From: Flagellimonas taeanensis
GTDB lineage: Bacteria > Bacteroidota > Bacteroidia > Flavobacteriales > Flavobacteriaceae
Assembly (NCBI RefSeq): GCF_003584105.1
Contig: NZ_QXFO01000027.1
Span: 310,001 to 374,000, forward strand
DNA: 64,000 bases
Direction: 5' to 3'
Shown: one piece after another, positions 8,366 to 15,848 of the stretch
How positions within the stretch are numbered: position 1 is the stretch's first letter
Layout of the letters: each line of letters opens with the position of its first letter
Notes under the pieces: generated by a model
Seen by the model: the letters and a program-made list of their open reading frames with translations, nothing else
What the model was told of the DNA's origin: nothing
Database searches by the model: none
Program-made: the position numbers and the translations under genes

Positions 8366-8725
8366 ATGAACATTGAAGAGTTCCGAGAACTTTGCTTGGC
8401 CAAAAAAGGGGTGACCGAGGAACTTCCCTTTGGCCCGGATACCTTGGTCTTCAAGGTCATGGGAAAAATGTTTGCCCTGATGTCACTGGACCGTCTTCCG
8501 CCACAGTGCAACCTCAAGTGCGACCCAGTACGGGCCGAAGAACTACGGGAAACCTATGATGGGGACATTGTCCCGGGCTATCACATGAGCAAAGTGCACT
8601 GGAACACCTTGTTTTTGGAACAATTACCACCCCAGTTGATAGTGGAGTTGACCAACCATTCCTATGATCTGGTCGTATCCGGATTGACCAAAAAGCTCCA
8701 AAAAGAGCTTAAAAACTTGGGCTGA
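8366..8725 (+). CDS. MmcQ/YjbR family protein
   Basis: A 119-residue protein of the MmcQ/YjbR family (CyaY-like double-wing fold). It shows the family pattern of an N-terminal FRELCLAKKGVTEELPFG, KMFALMSLD, then GYHMSKVHWNTLFLE and a C-terminal LVVSGLTKKLQKEL. The frame is open upstream, but ATG at 8366 (3 bp after the preceding stop) gives the normal N-terminus. Members are often annotated as DNA-binding; good evidence for that is limited. Confidence 0.85.
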   Translation: MNIEEFRELCLAKKGVTEELPFGPDTLVFKVMGKMFALMSLDRLPPQCNLKCDPVRAEELRETYDGDIVPGYHMSKVHWNTLFLEQLPPQLIVELTNHSYDLVVSGLTKKLQKELKNLG

Positions 8726-8731
8726 GGTTAG

Positions 8732-10501
8732 ATGGAGGATGTACAGCATTTTTATACAACACAGAGAGAAGTGCACCAACGAGCACTTCAACAGGCAAAA
8801 AAAAGATTGTCCCTTTTGGCAACCCTGCGTTTGTCCGTTTTCGTGGCCTTGGCACTTGCGGGATATTTCCTTTGGAGTAGCAAGATGGTTTTTTTGGTGA
8901 TGCCTTTGGGCATTGTGCTGTTTCTGTATTTGGTGACCAGTTTTAGTGATGTCAAGCGTCATAAAGCCTATCTGCACAGGCTCATCGACATCAATACGAA
9001 CGAATTGGAAATCCTGGCCCGCCGTTTTCATCATTTGCCGGATGGGAAGGAATTTTTGGTGCCCGAACATCCCTACGCACAGGATCTAGACCTTTTTGGG
9101 AGGGGTTCTTTTTATCAATATGCAAACCGAACCACCTTGCCGCAAGGGCGGGAAGTTTTTGCGGGGCTTTTGCTGGACGGATATCCAAAGGATATCATCA
9201 AAAAACAGGAAGCCGTTCAAGAATTGGCTCAGTTGCCCGAATGGTGCCAGCACTTTTCTTCCTTGGCAAAGGAAACCAAACCAAAAATATCCCCCGATCT
9301 GGTGGCCAACTGGATGAAAAACCACAAACCGTTCACACCAAAGTGGATCGGGATAGTGACACCCATTTTTGCGTTGGTTTCCATTTTGTGGATCGTTCTG
9401 GCTTTTTTGGGCTTGGTGCCCGAAAGTTTGGTGTTGGTTTGGTACTTTTTTGGGATAGGAATCGTAGGACGCTTCTCCAAGAACATTCTCAAGTTTGCAA
9501 CCCATGTGTCCCAGGCCCAAGAGACCATCCAGCAACATCAACGTTTGATTTCTGAACTGGAAGGGCAGACCTTTGCCTCGGAACTCTTGCAGGACCTTCA
9601 GAAAAAATTGGAAGTGAAAGGGGAGAAGACCTCAAAATTATTGAAAAAGTTTGGCCAAAGCATTGACAATTTTGAACAACAGAACAACCTTTTGGTCTTC
9701 ATGTTCGGTCAGGGTTTGCTGCTTTGGAGTTTATATTTTGCCTATCGTATAGAATCTTGGATAGTGGTTTATGGTAAGGATGTGGAAGAATGGTTTTCTG
9801 CCATTGCCCAGTTCGATGCCTACATCAGCCTGGGCACCTATGCCTTTAATCATCCCGATCATGCCTATCCACAAATAACGGACGGTCCGATGGTCTTGCA
9901 AGCCAAAGCGGTGGGTCATCCCTTGGTGGACCCCCAAAAGAACGTGTTGAACGATTTTTCATTGGACACAGGCCGATTCAGTATCGTGACCGGGGCGAAT
10001 ATGGCCGGGAAAAGTACTTTTTTACGTGCCGTGGCCCTGCAGATCGTGATGGCCAACATGGGCTTGCCTGTCAAAGGAAAAGAGGTGAAATACAAGCCCG
10101 TCCGACTGTTGACCAGTATGCGTTCCTCGGATTCCCTTGCGGATGAGACCTCGTATTTCTATGCAGAGTTGAAGCGATTGAAATACATTGTGGACGAACT
10201 GGAAAAAGGCAATTGTTTTGTGGTCCTCGATGAGATTTTGAAAGGGACCAATAGTGTGGACAAGGCCGAGGGTTCCAAAAAATTCGTGGAAAAATTGGTG
10301 CGCTCGGGAACCACAGGCTTGGTCGCCACCCACGATTTGAGTCTATGCACCTTGGCCGATAAACTCCCACAAGTGGAAAACCATTATTTTGATGCCCAGA
10401 TCGTAAACGGGGAACTCTATTTTGACTACCGTTTTAAGGAAGGCATCTGCCAGAATATGAATGCCTCTTTCCTCCTGAAAAAAATGGGAATTGTGGATTA
10501 G
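8732..10501 (+). CDS. Membrane-anchored MutS-like ATPase
   Basis: A 589-residue protein with a C-terminal MutS-type ABC ATPase. The Walker A motif is TGANMAGKSTFLR (~419-431), Walker B is CFVVLDEILKGTNS (~493-506), and VATHDLSL is the switch histidine. Unlike true MutS it has no mismatch-recognition or connector domains. Its N-terminal half instead has hydrophobic pairs at ~28-70 and ~215-260, with a third near 328-345. This architecture recurs in Bacteroidetes and is usually labelled MutS-related. The core lever/clamp plus ATPase may bind branched DNA near the membrane, but a mismatch-repair role is not supported. It is the last gene of the 6234-10501 operon. Confidence 0.8.
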   Translation: MEDVQHFYTTQREVHQRALQQAKKRLSLLATLRLSVFVALALAGYFLWSSKMVFLVMPLGIVLFLYLVTSFSDVKRHKAYLHRLIDINTNELEILARRFHHLPDGKEFLVPEHPYAQDLDLFGRGSFYQYANRTTLPQGREVFAGLLLDGYPKDIIKKQEAVQELAQLPEWCQHFSSLAKETKPKISPDLVANWMKNHKPFTPKWIGIVTPIFALVSILWIVLAFLGLVPESLVLVWYFFGIGIVGRFSKNILKFATHVSQAQETIQQHQRLISELEGQTFASELLQDLQKKLEVKGEKTSKLLKKFGQSIDNFEQQNNLLVFMFGQGLLLWSLYFAYRIESWIVVYGKDVEEWFSAIAQFDAYISLGTYAFNHPDHAYPQITDGPMVLQAKAVGHPLVDPQKNVLNDFSLDTGRFSIVTGANMAGKSTFLRAVALQIVMANMGLPVKGKEVKYKPVRLLTSMRSSDSLADETSYFYAELKRLKYIVDELEKGNCFVVLDEILKGTNSVDKAEGSKKFVEKLVRSGTTGLVATHDLSLCTLADKLPQVENHYFDAQIVNGELYFDYRFKEGICQNMNASFLLKKMGIVD

Positions 10502-10550
10502 TGCCCCAAATGATCCTTTTTGATTTAGAGAGCAATGGATTATAGCCATT

Positions 10551-10564
10551 GTTATCCAACGTTT
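10551..10564 (+). repeat. Left arm of an inverted repeat bounding the two-gene insert
   Basis: GTTATCCAACGTTT matches, in inverted orientation, GTTACCCAACATTT at 11170-11183 (12 of 14 positions). The TAA stop of the 130-residue protein lies inside this arm. A short hairpin (CAATGG...CCATTG, 10533-10551) lies beside it. The ATCCAAC core fits the RYYYAAC half-site of integron attC sites, but an attC assignment is unproven. Confidence 0.5.
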
Positions 10565-10944
10565 TTATTTTTTAATTGTCCAAGTAATAATATAGTGAAA
10601 CTTAATATCCAAATTCCAAATCCGATTCCAGGTTTTACATTTGCATATGCTCCTCCTTCGTCTAAAGGTATTCTTGAAATTCCGAAAGTAAACAGTCCGA
10701 AAATAATTGTCAAAATAGATATTGGGATTTTAAGATTATTGATTTTTTTCTCAAAAACAAGGTTGAAAAAATATAAGATGTTCGCAAGCCAAGGAAGAAA
10801 AATGTAAATATCAAATTCAAACATTCCAATTAAGCCAAGAAGCAAACCAAAAATCCCAATAACTCCAGCTCCGAAAAATATTGGTGAACCCAATGATACT
10901 ACATAAAGAAACATTGAGATATGTTTGAAAGTCAGTTTTTTCAA
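10552..10944 (-). CDS. Small integral membrane protein, unknown function
   Basis: A 130-residue protein with about four hydrophobic helices (~10-30, ~32-58, ~72-88, ~107-123) and an SRIPLDEGGAYANVKPG loop between the last two. I do not recognise a family. Its start overlaps the stop of the upstream 76-residue gene by 4 bp (ATGA type), so the two form a coupled pair. The pair is AT-rich, opposes its neighbours and is bounded by an inverted repeat, all of which suggest acquired DNA. Confidence 0.6.
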   Translation of the reverse strand: MKKLTFKHISMFLYVVSLGSPIFFGAGVIGIFGLLLGLIGMFEFDIYIFLPWLANILYFFNLVFEKKINNLKIPISILTIIFGLFTFGISRIPLDEGGAYANVKPGIGFGIWILSFTILLLGQLKNKNVG

Positions 10945-11171
10945 TGTTTATTTTTAAATTTTTGAATGAAAATCAGACACGATATTATTGTCAATATCAA
11001 AATTCCAATTGTCCCATAGATTATAAAATTCAGCCACATTTCCACATTGTGAAAAGCCGAAGCAAATTGGTGTAGTGCAGGTTCAGCCAAGAAAAACCAA
11101 ACGATTGTTAAAATAACAAAAGTCAAAAAGTGAATTCCTATGATTTTTCGTTTTCTCAATGCTTTTTTCAA
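10941..11171 (-). CDS. Small two-helix membrane protein, unknown function
   Basis: A 76-residue protein with two membrane helices (~12-30 and ~46-67) and basic ends (KKALRKRK; FIQKFKNKH). The start is probably TTG at 11171, because no ATG exists near the N-terminus. A promoter with TATCTTT lies 20-30 bp upstream in the shared leader. It is coupled by a 4-bp overlap to the following 130-residue membrane protein. I recognise no homologue. A role in defence or transport cannot be argued from sequence. Confidence 0.55.
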   Translation of the reverse strand: MKKALRKRKIIGIHFLTFVILTIVWFFLAEPALHQFASAFHNVEMWLNFIIYGTIGILILTIISCLIFIQKFKNKH

Positions 11172-11183
11172 ATGTTGGGTAAC
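11170..11183 (-). repeat. Right arm of the inverted repeat bounding the two-gene insert
   Basis: On the minus strand this reads GTTACCCAACATTT, pairing with the arm at 10551-10564. It covers the start region of the 76-residue gene. On the plus strand GTTGGGT fits the GTTRRRY core of attC sites. Confidence 0.5.
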
Positions 11184-11257
11184 GTTAAAGATATGATTCG
11201 TTTCAATACTTCGGCTGCGCTCAGTACAAAGTGAATGATATCGACCGATAAGTGAAG
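11183..11257 (-). repeat. Shared leader sequence, copy 2
   Basis: Homologous to 6096-6147. CGTT(C)AAAGATATGATTCGTTT is the same apart from one inserted base, and TCGACC and AGTGAAG are retained. Relative to copy 1 it carries an extra ~24 bp that corresponds to a dispersed flavobacterial repeat (11208-11234). On the minus strand it supplies the -7-like TATCTTTA upstream of the two-gene insert. Confidence 0.6.
11208..11234. repeat. Dispersed intergenic repeat copy (TTCGRCTKCGCTCAG type)
   Basis: The core TTCGGCTGCGCTCAG resembles the cores at 50811-50832 and 51330-51345. In this place it interrupts the shared leader, as shown by comparison with the uninterrupted copy at 6096-6147. Confidence 0.5.
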
Positions 11258-11354
11258 TTAGGGTTTCTCCGATTAAAATTCCATCACCAATGGATGAACA
11301 TCCTTTTTAAATTGATAACGTAGAAAGATAATTGGGCTTTGGGCTCAAATTTGG

Positions 11355-12455
11355 CTATAAGCCCTTTACCTGCACATTGTGGAAGGAGTCGGCCTGTAAG
11401 CGTAACAGCTCTTCGGCTTTCTTCTTCTTGTATTGGTATAGTTCCTCTTCGTTCTTGATATCGGTGTAGATTTTTTCATTGATTTCCCCATCGGTGGCCA
11501 ACAACAGTTTGCGTTGTTCCACTTTTTGGGTCACCCAAGTGGCCACCACACTTTCCTGCTCTTCAAACTTGAAATCGTATTCCCCTTTGGGGGCCAGCAG
11601 TTTGGCAATGATAGGGGCCGTTTCAATGGCCAAGAACAACAAAAAGATAAAAAAAGAAGGGAACCAGGGTAATTTGCCCAAGGCATTGATGCGGGCCATA
11701 AGTCCATCAAAACCATCAATAATGGGCTGGGAGTTGGTCACGGCTGAGTTGTAATCCGTTTCCAAGGCCGCAATTTGGGCTTCAATTCCTGCTATTTTGG
11801 TGGCATTGGTTTCTTTCAAGGTGTTGAGTTCCGCCAAGGCAGCATCGTGTTTATCACGCTTTTCCTTGTAAACGGGTCCCTTGCCCAGAAGACCTGTTCC
11901 TGCAGTACCTTCGGCCTCGGAAATATAAGTGTCGTACAGCGCATTGGTTTCGGCTTCTTTGGTGGCGATTTCTCCCTTCAAGTTGGCAATGTCCTGATTA
12001 AGACTTTGAATTTTTGGGGTGTATTGAAGGGCCAATTGCTCCTTGTTGTTCAAGGTCATGGAATTCTTTTCTTCCAACAACACTTGGTTGATTTCCTTCT
12101 CAAAGATTTTCATTTCCAACGGTTTGGAAATGACCACGGCAATGATGATTGCCAAAATGATCCGTGGAGCGGCCTGTAAGAGTTCACTTTTAAAATTGTC
12201 CCTTTTTTTTATGGTGGAAACGATATATCGGTCCAGATTGAAGATCAACAACCCCCATATCAACCCAAAAAAGATGGAAGTATAAATATTGTCAAATACC
12301 GTGTAAAGGGCATAGCCGCTGGCAATGAATGCCATAACAGCGGTGAAGAATACGGTGGCACCAATTCCGGCATATTTGTTCTGTTCCCCGTTGGAGCAGG
12401 TTTTCAAAATTTCAGTATCGGCTCCGGAGCAAAAAATAAAAAAACGTTGTAGCAT
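11355..12455 (-). CDS. DUF4407 family membrane protein
   Basis: A 366-residue protein typical of DUF4407. The N-terminal region carries three to four membrane helices (~30-90 and ~107-125) containing YAGIGATVFFTAVMA and LIFNLDRYIV. A central coiled coil of ~100 residues is rich in Glu, Lys and Ala. A further membrane segment at ~263-285 (WFPSFFIFLLFLAIETAPI) precedes a charged C-terminal tail. The family's function is unknown; the long coiled coil between membrane parts suggests a structural or sensing role. It is transcribed as a single gene. Confidence 0.85.
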   Translation of the reverse strand: MLQRFFIFCSGADTEILKTCSNGEQNKYAGIGATVFFTAVMAFIASGYALYTVFDNIYTSIFFGLIWGLLIFNLDRYIVSTIKKRDNFKSELLQAAPRIILAIIIAVVISKPLEMKIFEKEINQVLLEEKNSMTLNNKEQLALQYTPKIQSLNQDIANLKGEIATKEAETNALYDTYISEAEGTAGTGLLGKGPVYKEKRDKHDAALAELNTLKETNATKIAGIEAQIAALETDYNSAVTNSQPIIDGFDGLMARINALGKLPWFPSFFIFLLFLAIETAPIIAKLLAPKGEYDFKFEEQESVVATWVTQKVEQRKLLLATDGEINEKIYTDIKNEEELYQYKKKKAEELLRLQADSFHNVQVKGL

Positions 12456-12515
12456 GATCGTGTTCTCTTTGATTGATAGGGTATTAGAACGTGATTTCGA
12501 AAGTTTTGTTACATC

Positions 12516-12539
12516 AAAAGCCCCAATTAAGGGGCTTTT
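12516..12539. terminator. Bidirectional terminator-like hairpin
   Basis: AAAAGCCCC and GGGGCTTTT form a 9-bp stem with a 6-base loop and T-runs on both strands. It lies downstream of the blaI-blaR1 pair (stop at 12565) and upstream of the DUF4407 gene, so its likely role is to end the blaR1 transcript. Confidence 0.8.
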
Positions 12540-12564
12540 AACATTATAAGGGTTTTTTGGAGGT

Positions 12565-14769
12565 CTAGTTTTCTATCACGATGGGCTCCGTGGAAAGTTT
12601 CACGATAGGTTTGCCGCTATCGGATCCTCTGGAATCGATGTTGATTTTTTTATTGTTTTCCAAGACCTTGATGGCTTCCTTGGCGGATATTTCTTTTCCA
12701 TTATGCATGAAGGTGGCTCCTTTGGCTACCATTTCCTTGATGTGCTCCAATGGAGACTTTGGCTCTGGTGGCGGAGGAGGAGCAGGTAATGTGGACGTTG
12801 GTTCATGAACTGGCATTACTCCAGGAGGCGAAGGAATAGCGGCTTCTGTTGCTGGAGTGGTTTTAGGAGGTTCTGGCGCATCTGGTGCTGGTGGCGGTGG
12901 AGGAAAATTAGGAAAGGGTTCCGCATCTTCCTGTTGTTTTTTGGACATTTTGCCATAGATTTCCTTTAACCGATTCACTTCCTGTTTTTTGATGACCATA
13001 TGGTTGCGGTCCATGGCATTGTACTTTTTGGCCAAGGCATTGTATTCTTTCATCTCCTCGCGGGAGGCACTGGATTGCAGGGAAGCCTCTGGACCTACAA
13101 TGTTGATGGTGGCAGAACCGTATTCCGCAAGGATTTTATCCACCTTTTGGATGACATCTTTTGGAGTCTTGGCCTCTACGTGTATGACCGAACGGACCGT
13201 TTTTTTACGTTGGTCATAGGAAAGATGTTCGTTGACTTTGGAAAGCGTTTGCTTTAAATCCTCCAAAGGAACGATCTTCCCTTGAAATAACAATTTGCCG
13301 TTGTTATTGATGTGGATTTCAATGAAATCGATGGCTTTTTGATTGTACTCTTTAGGCAAACATTCTGGAAAAGGTAGAGCATGCTCCTTTTGTGTTTCGT
13401 CCATTTCTCGATAGATGCGCTCCAATTCCTTCAAATCTTCCAAAGGGATTGTCCTTTTTTCAATCGGGATGGCGTTGTATTTTTTCGCCAATTCATTATA
13501 GACCTTAAGGTCGGATTGGGAGACGCCTTTTTCTGTGCTATTACCGACAACCGTCATTATGTTGGCATTCAACATAGTTGTGGTGGGAGTAATGGGAATA
13601 TTTTTCTTGAATTGGCCTTTATCCATAATCACCTCATTTGCAAACACATTAATTTGGTCTACTCCTGTTGTTCTTATTTCTTCTGCCACAGCGCTTATGA
13701 CGTTGTAATGTATCGGCTGCACAACATTCATTTCAACCTTGGTTTTTTTGGCATCAAATGTTTGTAAGTAATCTTGTTTTAAAATTTTTGAGAGTTCATT
13801 CAATTGCACGATTTCCTTTCCCAATTGTACGCTTCCATTCTCCAAAAGATCCAATCTGATGACTTTGTCAATGGAAGTCTCTTTTTCAATTTGACGTTTT
13901 TCACTAAACCCAAATAATAACAGGGCCGTAAGCGGAAGCACGAGCAGGCTCCTCAATACAAATGATTTTCTTGATGTGTTTGTTTTCATGACTGTAAACC
14001 GTTTTTTGATTGATGAATAATTAATGGCATTGGCAATGCCGGTCGACTGATATTGTTCAAAACTACCGTGTGATAAATACGATAAGATGGTATTTTGATA
14101 ATGTGAATGATCATGGTTCCCATTGATTACGGCCCTATCCGCTAAAAATTCGTGGTTCAGCTTAATGGACGATTTAAAAAAGTAGATAATAGGATTGAAC
14201 CATAAAATGACTTGGGCCAATTCAATAAAGAGGATATCCAGGCTATGCCGTTGCTTCGCATGGGTTTCCTCATGTAAGAGCACCTCTTGGGGAATATGTT
14301 TTTCCTCAAATTGCTTTTGGTTCAAAAAGATATAGTTGAAGAACGTATGCGGAGGTAGGGATTGTCTTAAAAGGACCCGAGTGATAAAATTTTCCTTGAA
14401 TTTGGGATTCTTGCGGATGCGTAGCGTGATTTGCGCCAGGTTCCTTAAAAATCGAAATCCAAATCCGATAACACCAATAAGATAAACCATCCACAATCCG
14501 ATTTCCCAATCAAAAATGGGTTCCTCCGCAACTATTTGCTCATTTATTGTATCCGATATTTCCGTGATAGGAGCAGTGGTGAAAGTAGTTGGTTGGGCTA
14601 CCTCCACATACTCGGTGAAGACCATTGCGGGAATCAAGAATGAGGCGATCAACGCACCCAAGAGAAAGAATCGCTTGAATTGGTGTATGCTTTCCTTTTC
14701 CAGTACCAGTTTGTAGAAGGCCAGAAAAATGACTAGGCATGCGGTGGATTTTAATAGGAAGACCAACAT
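12565..14769 (-). CDS. BlaR1-type M56 sensor peptidase with duplicated ExbD-like periplasmic modules
   Basis: A 734-residue receptor protease. Membrane helices lie at ~3-22, ~34-52 and ~92-107. The M56 zinc site is HEETH (166-170) with Glu207 in NHEFLAD, followed by a fourth helix at ~270-288. The periplasmic part holds two copies of a module. Each begins with an ExbD-like alpha/beta domain (~303-378 and ~481-558) and ends with a helical YNxLAKKYNA...AxPFP segment (~424-468 and ~576-620). A Pro-rich linker (~622-670) leads to a C-terminal GKEISAKEAIKVL domain. It is paired with a blaI-type repressor 2 bp upstream, so it probably cleaves that repressor on sensing an envelope signal. The signal is unknown and no beta-lactam-binding serine motif is visible. 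Confidence 0.8.
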   Translation of the reverse strand: MLVFLLKSTACLVIFLAFYKLVLEKESIHQFKRFFLLGALIASFLIPAMVFTEYVEVAQPTTFTTAPITEISDTINEQIVAEEPIFDWEIGLWMVYLIGVIGFGFRFLRNLAQITLRIRKNPKFKENFITRVLLRQSLPPHTFFNYIFLNQKQFEEKHIPQEVLLHEETHAKQRHSLDILFIELAQVILWFNPIIYFFKSSIKLNHEFLADRAVINGNHDHSHYQNTILSYLSHGSFEQYQSTGIANAINYSSIKKRFTVMKTNTSRKSFVLRSLLVLPLTALLLFGFSEKRQIEKETSIDKVIRLDLLENGSVQLGKEIVQLNELSKILKQDYLQTFDAKKTKVEMNVVQPIHYNVISAVAEEIRTTGVDQINVFANEVIMDKGQFKKNIPITPTTTMLNANIMTVVGNSTEKGVSQSDLKVYNELAKKYNAIPIEKRTIPLEDLKELERIYREMDETQKEHALPFPECLPKEYNQKAIDFIEIHINNNGKLLFQGKIVPLEDLKQTLSKVNEHLSYDQRKKTVRSVIHVEAKTPKDVIQKVDKILAEYGSATINIVGPEASLQSSASREEMKEYNALAKKYNAMDRNHMVIKKQEVNRLKEIYGKMSKKQQEDAEPFPNFPPPPPAPDAPEPPKTTPATEAAIPSPPGVMPVHEPTSTLPAPPPPPEPKSPLEHIKEMVAKGATFMHNGKEISAKEAIKVLENNKKINIDSRGSDSGKPIVKLSTEPIVIEN

Positions 14770-14771
14770 CG

Positions 14772-15137
14772 TTACTTCTTTTTGATTTCATTGTCTATCA
14801 ATTTTCTCAATTCCTCCAACTCGGCTTTGCTCAAGTTTGTTTCTTTGGCAAAGAAGGAGGCAAATTGGCTGGCGCTATCGTTAAAGAAGTTTTTGATGAG
14901 TCCGTTTACATGCTTGGAAAAATAATCCTGCTTTTTCACCAAAGGATAGTATTCCCTGCTTCTCCCAATAGTGCTGTATGCCACAAAACCTTTGTCCGCC
15001 ATGCGCTTAAGCAGGGTTGCCACAGTGGTAGTGGCCGGTTTTGGTTCCGGGTAGGCATCCAGCAGGTCCTTCATGTAGGCCTTTTTTAACTTCCAAACTA
15101 TGTTCATCAACTCTTCTTCTGATTTTGACAACTGCAT
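14772..15137 (-). CDS. BlaI/MecI/CopY-type transcriptional repressor
   Basis: A 121-residue winged-helix repressor (SKSEEELMNIVWKL; KPATTTVATLLKRMADKGFV; GRSREYYPLV), followed by a C-terminal dimerisation helix region. ATG at 15137 is chosen over an upstream in-frame ATG at 15176 because the shorter form matches the family N-terminus and the longer one would run through the operator DNA. BlaI-family repressors dimerise on TACA...TGTA palindromes and are cut by their BlaR1 partner, encoded immediately downstream. Two such palindromes lie upstream (15160-15199), so autoregulation is expected. Not necessarily linked to antibiotic resistance. Confidence 0.9.
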   Translation of the reverse strand: MQLSKSEEELMNIVWKLKKAYMKDLLDAYPEPKPATTTVATLLKRMADKGFVAYSTIGRSREYYPLVKKQDYFSKHVNGLIKNFFNDSASQFASFFAKETNLSKAELEELRKLIDNEIKKK

Positions 15138-15159
15138 GTTCTGTTCTTTTATATTTGCT

Positions 15160-15199
15160 CTACAAACATAGAACAAATATTTTAATTCTACAAATGTAG
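15160..15199 (-). promoter_or_regulatory. blaI-blaR1 promoter with two BlaI-type operators
   Basis: Two 12-bp palindromic sites lie 28 bp apart: 15160-15171 (minus strand CTATGTTTGTAG) and 15188-15199 (CTACATTTGTAG). Within them are a TTTG (15194-15191, the -33 element) and TATGTTTG (15170-15163, the -7 element), separated by exactly 20 bp, the spacing of Bacteroidetes promoters. Repressor on each site would cover both RNA-polymerase contacts. Confidence 0.8.
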
Positions 15200-15269
15200 A
15201 GAATGTTAAAATCGATAATGGGATGTTTTACTTTCCAAAAATGTTAAGTTTGCCAACAAATACAACAAC

Positions 15270-15848
15270 ATGGGATTATTGGAAGATTTACAGAACAGGA
15301 GTGGTAACCAATGTGAGCTCTGTGGCGCTACGGAAGATTTGAAGGTATATGAAGTGCCACCAGTATCTATCGGTGGATTGGATGGCAGTCTGTTGGCCTG
15401 TTCCACCTGTTTGGGTCAAATTGAAAATCCCGATACCGTGGACTCCAACCATTGGCGTTGTTTGAACGATAGCATGTGGAGCGAGCAAGATGCCGTTAAG
15501 GTAGTGGCATGGCGCATGTTGAACCGTTTAAAAACCGAAGGATGGCCCCAAGATCTGTTGGACATGATGTATTTGGAAGATGAGGTTTTGGCCTGGGCCA
15601 AGGCAACGGGAGAAGGTCAGGACGCCGCGGACATGGTGGTACATCGTGATTCCAATGGGGTTGTATTGGAAAATGGCGACAATGTGGTGATCATCAAAGA
15701 CCTGAAAGTGAAGGGTTCAAGCATGGTCGCAAAACAGGGAACCGCCGTGAGACGGATTTCCCTGGATCGCGAAAATGCCGAATATATTGAAGGCAAGGTA
15801 GACGGTCAACAAATCGTCATCCTAACCAAATACGTGAAGAAGCTCTAG
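15270..15848 (+). CDS. PhnA/YjdM-type zinc-ribbon protein
   Basis: A 192-residue protein. The N-terminal zinc ribbon has Cys pairs CELC (15-18) and CSTC (44-47). The C-terminal ~70 residues (DSNGVVLENGDNVVIIKDLKVKGSS...) are the PhnA domain. The name comes from the E. coli phn region, but the protein is not needed for phosphonate use and its role is unknown. A promoter-like TAAGTTTG lies at 15245-15252. The gene diverges from blaI and converges on the dipeptidase gene, sharing the palindromic stop CTAG with it. Confidence 0.8.
   Translation: MGLLEDLQNRSGNQCELCGATEDLKVYEVPPVSIGGLDGSLLACSTCLGQIENPDTVDSNHWRCLNDSMWSEQDAVKVVAWRMLNRLKTEGWPQDLLDMMYLEDEVLAWAKATGEGQDAADMVVHRDSNGVVLENGDNVVIIKDLKVKGSSMVAKQGTAVRRISLDRENAEYIEGKVDGQQIVILTKYVKKL

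Noticed and set aside
15138..15176. Upstream ATG for the BlaI-type repressor
   Set aside because: It would translate the operator region, and the shorter form matches the family length.
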